A stretch of 64,000 nucleotides of DNA from NCBI RefSeq assembly GCF_000340215.1, contig NW_006921540.1:3363402-3427401 (forward strand), read 5' to 3'. Below are positions 23,189 through 33,436 of this stretch, piece after piece (the first letter of the stretch is position 1; every line of letters starts with the position of its first letter). Made by a program: the position numbers and the translations under genes. Source of the DNA: Pseudocercospora fijiensis CIRAD86 (lineage: Eukaryota > Ascomycota > Dothideomycetes > Mycosphaerellales > Mycosphaerellaceae). The notes beneath the pieces were generated by a model. It was given only the letters and a program-made list of their open reading frames with translations, had not been told where the DNA came from and did not search any database.

Positions 23189-23835
23189 TCAGAGGAAAGC
23201 AGTAGCTTTAGCAGAGTTGTTACCCACACTAGGTGGCGGAGCATCCGGCTCATCAGAATATTCAGGCAAATTCACAACCGTCGGCTCCACGCCAGACCCG
23301 ACATTGTCTTTGCCTTCTTCTCTACGACCAATAATCACAGAGCCGGCCACGAGCATGGAGGCGCCTAGCCACCAAAGACCTAGACAAAGTGTAAGCCAAG
23401 TACCAATGAATGAGAGGAAGTAAAAAGTGTACCTGGAAGTGATTCAGAAAATATAATCGCTCCCAAAACAGCTGTGAGCATGAAGTTCGCGCTGGTGTTT
23501 ATCACGCTGACGCGTACGGTACTGCTTGCTAATGTGAGAGCGCGTGTAAAGAGTCCCCACATTACGGCGTTGAAGGCGAGGTTCATGAGGAAGAAGAACT
23601 TCACTACTGATCAGCTTTGAGATCTATCGTCCGGCCTTGCCGTGGGACTTACTCCTCGCACAATAAACTCAATGACTATGCTTTCCTGCTTGAGGCCAAA
23701 GAGGTGTGAAATCGCGGTCGCCCATGTTGTGGTTAGTTGTGTTGTTGTCAATTTTGCGAAAACGCCGTTGAGGGCTGCACAGCCTCCTGATGCTATTGCA
23801 AAGATGAGCCATTGAGGTTGTGATGGTGTGGACAT
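23189..23835 (-). CDS. TMEM42/EamA-like small membrane protein (three exons)
   Basis: A predicted 179-residue multi-pass protein of the half-size EamA (drug/metabolite transporter) type, similar to TMEM42. Exons in coding order: 23,653-23,835; 23,433-23,598; 23,189-23,379. The introns are 54 and 53 bp, with GTAAGT..AG and GTACAC..AG ends. The phases join exactly and the total length is divisible by three. Family signatures are WLIFAIASGGCAALNGVFAK at the start, FFFLMNLAFNAVMW, RALTLASSTVRVSV and LPGLWWLGASMLVAGSVIIG. The 3' splice site of intron 1 is the AG just before TTCTTCTTC; the nearer AGs would introduce stops. The tail is hydrophilic. Substrate unknown; location probably an internal membrane. 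Confidence 0.8.
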
Positions 23836-23877
23836 CGTGTAAGATTCAGGCTGACATGTGATTGTGAAAGAAAGGTC

Positions 23878-23902
23878 GGGGAAGGGAAGGGAAGGGGAGG
23901 GA
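23878..23902 (+). promoter_or_regulatory. G-quadruplex-capable G-run cluster upstream of the TMEM42-like gene
   Basis: Five runs of three or four G separated by one or two bases (gggg aa ggg aa ggg aa gggg a ggg), about 45 bp upstream of the minus-strand start codon at 23,835. The motif meets the usual G4 pattern. A regulatory role is inference. Confidence 0.55.
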
Positions 23903-23961
23903 GCTGACGTGAAGTCGGAGATCCGCGCTATGAGGTCTTGGCATTTTGTTCAGGTACATCG

Positions 23962-23975
23962 GATACATGTATATA
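23962..23975. repeat. left copy of 14-bp target-site duplication
   Basis: gatacatgtatata is exactly repeated at 28,961-28,974 on the other side of the LINE. Confidence 0.7.
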
Positions 23976-24099
23976 GATAGATATTTCATTTGCCTGTTGT
24001 AGTGCCTTCCGGCCTATGTAGGTCTGTTTCTATGTATTGTTTTGGGTAGGAAACCAACTTAGTTAGTAAAAACCTCCCTTCTATCCTATTTATAAGTAT

Positions 24100-27000
24100 T
24101 AATCTTCCTCGTTTCCTTATTTTCCTTCTTCTAAGGTATACTAGTATTATGGTTGTTACCCTCTAACTACCTTGCCTACTACCCTGCCCTTCTTTCCCCC
24201 TCTTCTTCCCTCCTTCTTATCTACTCCTTAGTTTCCCTTACTAGTACGAATTGTTATATAAAACCCTATTTAATAATCTACTTTACTATCCTCTTTAGGT
24301 CTTCTTTACTCTAGATTAGCTTATCGTATTCCCTTTCTATTGCTTTTAGTCTCTAATTACTTCTGCCTTCTAACTATTAAGGGCAGACTAGCAGTATATA
24401 CTTAGGGTTCTAAGATTAGTAGCTATATTAGTAAGCTCTACTTTTAATTCCTAGGACGTTTCTTCTAAATAGGTAAGATCTGAGTCTAATATGTTTAGAT
24501 CTGATTTGGATAGCTAGGCTTGCCTCGGCCCTATTTAGGTCCTTATAGAGCTAGTAGTTATATTGACTAAATTTAATTAGTGCCTTTAGGGTTCCTAGTC
24601 TAACTTATATTTTGTTCTATTCCTACTCCTATAGGTATCTAGCAATTGATTCTACTAGGCTTTGTTTCTCTCCCTTTAGCTTGTCTTCCTTTAGCCTTAT
24701 ATTTAGTCCCTAAAGCTCTTTCTCTAGTATTTCTCTTATTAAGACTCTATATTGCTCTAGGTCTTTAACTTTCTAGGGAGTTATTTATAGTCTGTCTCGC
24801 CTCCTAGTCCTAATATACTAGGCTTTTATCTTGTCTAGTGCCTTTTAGATAGTCTATTAGGCTAGGTATTCTATTGTTTTTGCTATATATTAGTATCTTA
24901 GTCCCTTAAAGTATTGTTTAACTAGTAGGATCCCTAATTCCATTTCTACTACCCTTATTAGTATAGTTTTATATGCTCCTAGGATTTTCTTTAGGCTTTA
25001 GGTTTAGGACCTACTAACTAGTTGCTTAATCCTCTTTAGTGTTTTCTCCTAGGCTATCTATATCTATGCTCTATATAGTATTGCTAGCTTAACAATTGCT
25101 TTATATATAACTTTAGCTTTCTCGAATATAGCCCCCTAAGTAGAGGCTATAAGCCTATTAATAGATTGTATATTAGCATCTACCCTCTACTTTGCCTTCT
25201 TTACTTATAGTCCCTAATTTAGTTTTAGATCTAGCTAGATCCCTAGTACCCTAAGCTCTATTAATAGTTAGGTTTCAAAGCCTTAGATAGTAATTAATTG
25301 CTTTATATTATAGGTTGATTTAGCCTTACTAAAGTGGATAAGCTAGTACTTTTCTAGGGCGAATTTTGCTCTATACCTCCTTACCTATTTTTTATACTCC
25401 TAGTGCTTCTCTTCTAGGATCTTATAGTTAGTTTCTATTGTCTTAGACTAGGCTAGGATGTTTGTATTATCTACAAACCCTAATGCTAATATATTTTTTA
25501 ATTCTAGGAGTAGGAGTAGGTCTACTATAAAGATAAGGAAGAGGATTAGGGAGAGTGTTGATCCTTAGGGGATTCCCTTTTTAGTTAGCATTAGGTCTAA
25601 TTTGAATTTACCTAGAATAAGCTGTATTAATCTTTCCTATAGGAAGGACTAGATAAATTGGACTATCTAGTTTAGTATAGCTTTCTGTTTAAGTATATAT
25701 AGGAGCCTTTTATAGGAGATATTGTTAAAGGCTCCTAAGATATTAAGGGAGAGGAGGGTTGCTACCTAGTTTTAACTATAGTGCTAGATATGCTTAATCT
25801 GTTCTATAATTAGTTCTATAGCTATTAGTATTGACCTCTTCTTTCTTCCTCCTATTTAGCCTTTAGGAAGGATATTCCTTTCCTCGGTAAAGGTTGTTAG
25901 CCTTTCTACGATAATTTTTTCTAGCACCTTGCCTATTGTGTTAAGTAGGGCTATTAGTCTATAGGCCTTAAGCTATATATAGTCTTCCTTCTAGGGCTTC
26001 CTTAGCACTACTATTAGGGACTTCCTAAATAGTCTTAGGTAGTGTCCTAGTGCTAGGCTTTGTAAAAAGATATTAGCTAGTGCTAGGGCTAGCCCCTTCC
26101 TATATACTTTTAGAAGTTTATTGTAGATCTTGTCTTCTCCTAGTGCCTTATTGCCTAGAATTTTCTTTAGGATCCTTTCAATAGTTTCGGATTTAACCTA
26201 GGTGTCTCTTAGTATGCCTAGTAGTAGAGTCTCTTATTCTTTCTCCTTTATATCTAATAGGTCTGCTTATACTTTTCTATAGAAGAAGTGTTAGCCTAGG
26301 GCTCTTACTTTCCCTTCTATTATAGTCTACATTTGTCCTTATTAGTCTATAATGTCCGGGAATTGTAGTAGTATGTCTTTATCCTACTTAGGTTTCCTTA
26401 CCTATTTAGCTATCCTCTATATCTCCTCTAGTTTCTTTATAATCATTCCTATTATAGATCTCTATTCTTATATCTTATCTTTCTTAATCTAGATCTTCTT
26501 TTCCTAGTAGGCTTTGTTATAGTTGTCCTATACTTCCTAGGTATAGGTTTATATCTACTACCTCCTAGCCTTCCTTACTACTTTAACCTTCCTTATATAC
26601 TTACTAGTCTAGTATAGTTGCTAGTATAGTGAATGTTTCTTTACTAGGGTATGTTTTCTAGCTACCTGTTTTAGGATTCCTATTAGTTCTTCTACTGCCT
26701 TATTAATGTCTTCTAGCCTTAGTAGGTACTTTATTAAGAGTTCCTCTAGTTTTAGGTCCCTTTCTAGTTCCTCCCTAATCCTGCCCTATTAGGTACCTTT
26801 CTAGTTAAGCTTCTCCTCTAGTTCCCTTTCCTAATTAGCTTAGACATTTAGCTCGATCTATACCGGGAAGTAGTCTAATAATTCTTCTAGTTCCTAGTTG
26901 ACCCTATATCTTATAATCCTGTTCCTAATCTAATGTAATATAAAGTATAGGTCTAGTGTACTACTGCTTCCTCTTGCCTCCTAAGTAATTAGTCCCTTTA

Positions 27001-27560
27001 GGGTAACAATTTCTATTCCTTCCCTCTCTAATATATTAATTAGTCTTCCTACTAAGAAGTAGTAAGCTAGGGTAAAGTCTAAGCCCTAAAGGGGGTAGTA
27101 GAGGTTAAAATCCCTAAGTAGGATTTAGTAGGTGTTCCCTTAGATAACCCTAGGTAGTCTTTCTAGGGTTTTTAGTTAGGTACTGCTTCTTAAGTCTAGT
27201 AGTAGGTTGTATATACAGTAGACTTAGAGTATACCTTAGGATGTCTCTACTTAAACTAATGTTAGATCCCTATCCTCCTATAGTATAGCCTACTAGGTTT
27301 CTATATCTATCTCCTTGCTAATATAGATGTATGTCCTTAGGGCTCCCTAGTTGTAGATAATTAGGTAGTATCTTAGGTCTTTAACTGTTACTAGTCTCTT
27401 TGTATATAGGTTAAGCTAGGGCTCTTAGATTGCAATAATGTAATATTCTTTTAGGTTTAGTGCTTAAAGGAAGCTCCTCTATACCTTGTCTTTGCTCTTG
27501 TTAATATTATACTATATAATGTTTAGTAATATTGCAATGTTTATTGGGTTTTATCTATAT
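24100..27560 (-). pseudogene. LINE ORF2 remnant (endonuclease, reverse transcriptase)
   Basis: Reads right to left. Near 27,540 a frame opens with a LQYY-type start typical of the APE-like endonuclease of Tad elements. The RT is clearest at 25,450-25,590, where GIPxGSTLSLILF is followed by GFVDNTNILA. These are the LINE RT boxes GxPQGSPLSP and FVDD, with Q changed to a stop and D to N by RIP. Other domains are too decayed to place. Confidence 0.75.
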
Positions 27561-27599
27561 TATTTCCCTATAAGTTTTCCTTTAGTCTTCCCTTACTTT

Positions 27600-28860
27600 A
27601 GACTAACATTTAACTAAGCTTTGTCTATCCTACTTCCTTTCCTGCAATATTAAGGTATCTTAGTCTCCCTAGTTGCTAGTAACTCTCTTATGCTAGTAAG
27701 GCCCTAAATATGAATCCATTATCTTGTCTAGACCTCTTTTATAGCACTTAGCTAGGTTGCTTCTATACCTAGCTGCCCTAGCTTATTATATATCTTTTTA
27801 GGGTATTGATTCTAGCTTCCTTTGCTTTCCTAGCTGCCTATATTCTTACTAGGTATTCCTTCGCCTAAGAGGGGTGTCTTTTAGTATAGTATATACATCT
27901 TGCTTCTCCCTTATATACTTTGTATTCTTTAACCTAGTAATCCCCTATATAATAGGAGTAGGTATTAGTTGTCTTTATATACTTAGCTGCTAAGTGTCTA
28001 TAGTATTGATATTTGAAGTACTATATTATCCTATAGTTGCTTCTATATATCTCTATTTCTAATCTTTTAAAGTCCTAGAACAACCCCTAGTCTAGTACTA
28101 TATTAGCTTGCTCTATACTCCCTACCTAGATAATTAGGGAGGACTGCTTCTTAGTCTCTTCGATTTTCCTTTTAATCTATGCTACTTTTGTAATCTTTAG
28201 GCCTAGGTATATAGCTTAGTTTTGTCTTTATAGGCTCTTAATATCTTATTCTTCCTTAAAGCTTCTTATTATACTATAGGCTATAATTATAAATTGCTAT
28301 TAGGAGACCTTTGCTGTTTTCCCTATCTTAGTTATCTATTCTTTTTGTATTTCTAGCTTCTTTTTGTCCTACTCTTATACTATAAATAGCTTAATTACCC
28401 CTTTTCCTTCGTTCCTAGCCCTAATTACCTCTTTAACTGCAATTCTTTTTATAATCTCTTTCCCTATAAGTCCTTAGATTTCCTTTTGCTCCTATAGGTC
28501 CGTAATATAGACTCTAACTACTATCCTTAGGGGTTTTAGCGCCTCCTAACTAGCTACTACTGCCTAGGTGCGGTAGTTTAGGCTTATCTCCTATTGTTTC
28601 TTCGTAATCTTTACTACGACTATATTAGCTACCTTTATAATTACGTAGCTTACCTAGTTATAGATTGCTTTTAGTCCTCTAAGGAGTTCTAAGATTATTA
28701 TCCTATATACCCTTTTAGGGGTTCTTCTATCTTCCGCCTTTAGCACCTCCTCTGCCCTAGTATATAGTGCTTTCTATTCGTCCTCCCTTCCTTCTTAACT
28801 ATCTTCCCTTCGTCTCTAGTTGTTCGCTGCTATTCTTCTCTACCCTTCTTATATAGTATT
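27600..28860 (-). pseudogene. LINE ORF1 remnant with zinc knuckles
   Basis: Between about 28,030 and 27,850 the minus strand encodes a series of spaced Y/C pairs (for example YFKYQYYRHLAAKY, then CIYYTKRH). They match tandem CCHC knuckles of LINE ORF1 proteins whose Cys codons TGC/TGT have become TAC/TAT. The upstream part (to 28,860) is Lys/Glu-rich with many mutated Gln codons. Confidence 0.65.
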
Positions 28861-28960
28861 CGATCTGATTATATTATATAGTATATAATTAGGCCTAAAC
28901 GGCGACACTAGTTTAGATAAGATAGGCGGTATAGTAACGACAACAATAATAGCAATAGAT

Positions 28961-28974
28961 GATACATGTATATA
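28961..28974. repeat. right copy of 14-bp target-site duplication
   Basis: gatacatgtatata, identical to 23,962-23,975. It contains the palindrome atacatgtat. Confidence 0.7.
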
Positions 28975-29477
28975 TTGGTTCGCAAGAACATGCCAGTATG
29001 AAGGTATTATCAGAAGAAAGAAGAGATAAAATGATCAGCAGGAAAAAATTTTGATGTTCAGTTCATTATCATTATCATATCTCGTGCCCAGTCCGCTGGG
29101 GGGAATGCTCATGGCATCAGCCATTGGCCATCTTCCTTCTAGGCGCAGCGAATCATTGCCTCTGCTATTGACGAGCCTCCAAACAGAAGTGATCTAGACC
29201 TCAAATTGCTCCAGCGGTAAGACTTGGGGCTGCCCCTCCATACCCAACTCTGGCCTGTTATGTGAGATGCGCGTAGAGCTCGATGTTGAGGCACTGTCTG
29301 ACCTCATAGTCTGTCCAGTGCTCCGAACTCTAGCTTGATCTTGGAGATATTGTCTCCCCTGAATCGACAGCCCTTCGACGGACAGCCCTTGCAATGCATT
29401 CGATGGTCGGCTCCAGTATACCTATCCCAAGGTGGTCTCTTTACTATTCTCCTCCTCTCTTACAGTCAGGTACCTGG
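28975..29477. other. intergenic, 3' flank of TFIIA gamma gene
   Basis: Unique sequence with short ORFs only. It probably includes the 3' UTR of the minus-strand gene ending at 29,478. Confidence 0.4.
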
Positions 29478-29884
29478 TTAAGCCGCTTTCTCCTTTGACT
29501 GACAAGCCACGATCTTGACCTTGTCCGCGTCCATCTGAAGGGCGTTGTCCATTTTGAACTTGACATCCTTGATTACAAAAGTCCAGACTTCGTCGCAGAA
29601 GCGGTAAACGTCGAGGTGGCCTTTGAACGTCATGCGGGCCTTGACCTTGTCTCCGAGAACCTGGGCGATGTGCTGATCGAAGTTGGCCATGATGCGCATG
29701 GCAAGCTGCGGCTCGATTCGCCGAGAACTGATGAGGTCGTCGAGGGTGTCTGCGAGCGCGAGGCCGATACTGAACACGAGAGCGTAAGTCGCTACTGGTC
29801 CAAGATGTGCGATATGATCTGTACTTACGAGGTGCCTCTGTACAGCTCATAGAAGCCCTGCTGCTGCGAGGCTGCCTGCGCCAT
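29478..29884 (-). CDS. TOA2: transcription initiation factor IIA gamma (small) subunit
   Basis: A 115-residue protein from two exons, 29,829-29,884 and 29,478-29,769, with a 59-bp intron (GTAAGT..CAG). TFIIA gamma pairs with the large subunit, binds TBP and stabilises it on promoter DNA. Family landmarks: [20 protein letters not shown] across the splice junction, [34 protein letters not shown], and DKVKIVAC near the C-terminus. Length is normal (109-122 residues in relatives). The ATG at 29,884 sits in the good context gaccATGG. It is divergent from VMA16, with 322 bp between start codons, so the two probably share a promoter. Confidence 0.95.
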
Positions 29885-30206
29885 GGTCGCTCGCGGGGCG
29901 CTCTGGCGTGCTCAAGATCGTGTAGGAATTTGTAGGGTATCTGTTGAGGCCGAAGTGGATTGGTGAGATTTCTGTGTCCCGACAGCCTCTAAGAAATGTT
30001 GTCGCGCGAGGTGTCTGCCGTGTAAAAGTAAAGGAGTCACTGCTGTCGAGGTGAACGATAGAGGGCGACTGCGGGCGGAGCACTTCTTTGTCAGCTGCCG
30101 AGATCCGACGCGGCCACTCCCGCAATGCATGAGCTCAAGATGTCACTTCGCGCAGGCAACGTAGGACCCGTCCCTAAGAATCGCCGGCTTCTTCACATCT
30201 CATATC
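29885..30206. promoter_or_regulatory. bidirectional promoter region TOA2/VMA16
   Basis: A 322-bp gap between the start codons of two divergent housekeeping genes. No TATA box stands out. Overlapping short ORFs here look fortuitous. Confidence 0.5.
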
Positions 30207-31000
30207 ATGGGCGGCCTAACGTATGGCGCTTCAGGCGCAGGTACTGCGCTTGTGGTCATTGGACTTTGTGAGCATGCGCGAAGCTCTGACACATGGGAGA
30301 GTGGAAGCTGATGAGATGACCAACAGATATGCTCTTCCAGGGCGAAGGCGAAGCTTTCAACGTAGGAGCCTTTCTCGAATCGATATCGCCATACGCGTGG
30401 GCATCGACCGGTATTGGACTCTGCATAGGATTGTCGGTCATTGGAGCAGCATGGTCAGTCACATGGAAAGAGGCGAGAGCTGCAGCAGAAGGCGGGCAGG
30501 GGAATTGACACAGCAGCAGGGGCATCTTCATCACGGGCACATCGATTCTTGGAGGTGGTGTGAAAGCGCCGCGCATTCGGACAAAGAACTTGATCTCCAT
30601 CATTTTCTGCGAAGTCGTGGCTATTTACGGTGTCATCATGAGCATTGTGTTCTCTGCAAAGCTTGAAGCCGTCACTGGACCAGCGATATACTCGGCCAGC
30701 AACTACTTCACTGGATATGCACTCTTCTGGTCAGGGCTGCTCGTAGGCGCATGTAACCTGGTCTGTGGTGTCAGTGTAGGCATCAATGGATCAAGTGCTG
30801 CACTGGCAGATGCTGCGGATCCAAGCTTGTGAGCGGATTCAACGGAAAGTGGTAGAACATCGGTCGTGGTGCTGACTTTTTGCAGATTCGTTAAAGTTCT
30901 GGTTATTGAGATCTTCTCCTCAGTCCTTGGACTATTTGGTCTCATCATTGGACTTCTTCTTTCCGGAAGCGCAAACCCATTCGAAGCACCCGGCCAATAG
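30207..31000 (+). CDS. VMA16: V-type ATPase proteolipid subunit c''
   Basis: A 203-residue proteolipid of the V0 rotor, which carries protons across vacuolar and endosomal membranes. Exons: 30,207-30,267; 30,327-30,453; 30,520-30,828; 30,886-31,000. The introns are 59, 66 and 57 bp, and all phases close. Landmarks: [53 protein letters not shown], which holds the proton-binding Glu; [16 protein letters not shown]; and [15 protein letters not shown] near the end. Intron 2 has the slightly unusual donor GTCAGT. The N-terminus is short compared with yeast but close to filamentous fungi. Divergent from TOA2. Confidence 0.93.
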
Positions 31001-31831
31001 TCCAGTTTCGACCGAAACGGACTTATAATGTTTGAGATTGCGAGTGTGCTTTCAAATCGAGCCACTGAAGAGCCTCCTAACAATGCTCCCATGCCTCGAC
31101 TAGCATTTACCGGCGTTTCAGGGAAGTGCGTATCGCCGAGATTAGAGCGCTGAAAAAGGTGCGAGGAAAGGCCGTGTATGTACAGTGTACCAGATATGAG
31201 CAATAACATGTCATTAATGCGTAGCCGGCGCAGGGTCGTCACCAAGATTGGGAGGAATCTCTACGCAAGCGGCAGCACAGTGGCGACAGCTGATCTTGTT
31301 GCCACTTCTCATCATACACACAGCCAAAATGATCCGCGGCAGCATAAAATCGCCGAAACGGTCTTCTTGTCTCTCAATCACAACCTCCAGTGAATAATTA
31401 ACGATGAATGTTCACAAACCTAGCTCCTAGCTCCCAACACATGGTTCAACACACCTTGACGCAATGTCTTACCAAGCCTTTGGCTGGCAACTCTTACTAT
31501 CCCTCCTATCTCGGTCAAACGCAGTCAGGAGGGCACTTGAACCGCCTCGGTACTCATCAATATGGTATGGTGGCTGACGTATAGTTTTCAGTTCGCATTA
31601 ACGGGCAAACGTTGAATAGCTAGGGCTATGAAAGGATCAGTTCATGGTAGAGCAATTTGAAGAGCATCATGCTCGAAAATGTATCTTGTCCCAGCGTGCT
31701 GTGCAGATGTCCTACGTGCAGTCCCCTGTCCCAGAGCCCTTCAATCATTCATTCCTACACCAAAGTTTCCTCATACTCCGATGCAACACCTTACGCCTCT
31801 TAATCATACACTCTTTAACCGTCCTCAATCA
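31001..31831. other. intergenic between convergent VMA16 and POLD4
   Basis: Shared 3' flanks of two convergent genes; only short ORFs. The right part becomes C/A-rich on the + strand, the start of one of the skew flips described in the findings. Confidence 0.4.
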
Positions 31832-32587
31832 CTACGAATCCGCCGCAAACCTTGAACTCATCAACTCATCCACATGTGCCCTCTGACTTTTGACATCCCC
31901 CCTATCCATCTCCTTGAGCAAAACAGCCAAAACTTCAATCGGAGGCTTCAACCCCAAGACATTAGCTCTCTTCCATCTCTTCAGTCTTGCGATTCCAATA
32001 CAAGGCTATAACGAAGCGTTAGCGACATCCACACCCCGAAAGTCAGTCCCATTATCATTGTTCAAACTCACTCCGTATTGACCACTCATATCCCACTCCC
32101 TCAAAATCTTCTCATGTAAGCTCAAATCTTGCTGATGCACTCTCGGCGCTTTTCTTTCCAACTCTTTGGCTCGCCAATATTGTTTGATTTGTGTATCGGA
32201 GACTTTTCGAGCGAGGCTTTCTTCTTCTCCTAGCCAGTCTATGCCGAGAGAGCTTTCTTGGGCTCGACCTCCCAGAACATCTTCAGTCTTCGTCGCAGTC
32301 TCGAGAGGATCTACAGATTCGAGGTTGGAGACTTCGGATTTGACTTGTTCTTCGATCGCTTTCTCTGCTGTGGTGGGTTCCGAGAGATCTGGTTCGGCTT
32401 CGGTCTTGATTGATTGCGCTTCGTCCGTGACAACATCTTCGACTAATGCTGGGTCCTTCTTTGTGGTCTTACTTCTCGGCGACTGGGCTTTTGTGACTTT
32501 GTTGTTCTTGCCGTGGAAAGAGAGGGTGGCTTGTTGGCGCTGGGGGCCGGAGGAGCGAGTTGTGGTTGTGCGACGCTTCGGAGCCAT
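31832..32587 (-). CDS. cdm1: DNA polymerase delta subunit 4
   Basis: A 229-residue protein of the POLD4/Cdm1 family, the small accessory subunit of replicative DNA polymerase delta. Two exons, 32,072-32,587 and 31,832-32,005, with a 66-bp intron (GTGAGT..TATAG). The N-terminus has a PCNA-interacting-like QATLSF motif followed by a long charged, disordered region. The conserved C-terminal domain begins at DLSLHEKILREWDMSGQYG and continues after the intron as PCIGIARLKRWKRANVLGL with PPIEVLAVLLK. The splice joins QYG to PCIG exactly as in relatives. Divergent from the alpha-glucosidase gene. Confidence 0.93.
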
Positions 32588-33436
32588 TGTGGATGCTGTT
32601 TAGACTGTTCGATGGGCGATATGGACCTGTGTGTTGCGAGGTAAATGTCGTTGTCGTAATTGGAGATCGGGAGACTGGATGTTGGTCCGGCGGATGACGT
32701 TGACGGAGCAACGGAAAAGCGCGACGCGTCAGGGAGCGCCTTTTCATCGACTTCATGGCACATGCTTCGCGATATATCTATGCATCACAGCAGTATTGGC
32801 TCACTAGTCGACACGCTATGCAGAAGTCTCTGCGCGCATCGAGCGGCCTATACGCCTTCTAGTGCCGTCTATGCACGCCGACCTTACTTCGTTCTCATCT
32901 TCTGCGAAATAAACATGAACTTTCATGCGATAATGGCTGCCCGGTGCTCGACTCGATGCGCGAAGACAGTGACCTATCGGGCCAGAAGTCCAGCAGACCA
33001 TCTCGAGAGGCTATTCTCATATATCCATGCACACTATGGTATGATGGCTCCGGCAGATCTCGGAAACTTCTCCTTCCAGATTTCGCAAGCAAACGATCGT
33101 ATTGTCGTGAACGTGCTGGTGAAATGGTGCAAACATGCCAGGGCACTATTAAATGCAGCCTGTGAGTCGACTGGCTCTGGCACATGGTACTGTATATCTC
33201 ATGTGACGGCCTCGGCGGGAAGCCGATGTCATTCACCATGTTTCTGCACATTGATTCGCACAGCGTCCAGAACCATATAAGCAGGCAGCCCGCTCATTTG
33301 TAGGTATATGTTCAATTCCAAAGCCTCTCAGGCCTCGACCGACTCTTCGACTACGACTCCGAGACTCGTGAGGCACTTCCTCGACCTTCAAGAACCCAAG
33401 CAAGACAACCACCCACACAGCTGTGTATCCTGCGCC
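32588..33436. promoter_or_regulatory. divergent promoter region POLD4 / alpha-glucosidase
   Basis: 849 bp between divergent start codons. A + strand open frame at 32,660-33,280 has no recognisable domain and overlaps frames on the other strand, so I treat it as fortuitous. It probably contains both promoters and the 5' leader of the glucosidase mRNA. Confidence 0.45.

Larger units (their letters stand above)
23976..28960 (-). mobile_element. RIP-degraded Tad-like LINE retrotransposon
   Basis: About 5 kb of TA-rich, CA/TG-depleted sequence coding on the minus strand. It has an ORF1 with zinc-knuckle remnants and an ORF2 with endonuclease-like and reverse-transcriptase regions. Unlike the retroelement at 1-13,513 it is also poor in CG. 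About 70 bp at each edge look un-mutated, and then come exact 14-bp direct repeats, as expected for target-primed insertion. Many in-frame TAG/TAA codons show it is dead. Confidence 0.85.

Noticed and set aside
32660..33280. Plus-strand open frame of 206 codons upstream of the alpha-glucosidase
   Set aside because: No motif, overlapped by several minus-strand frames, and located in a divergent promoter region.
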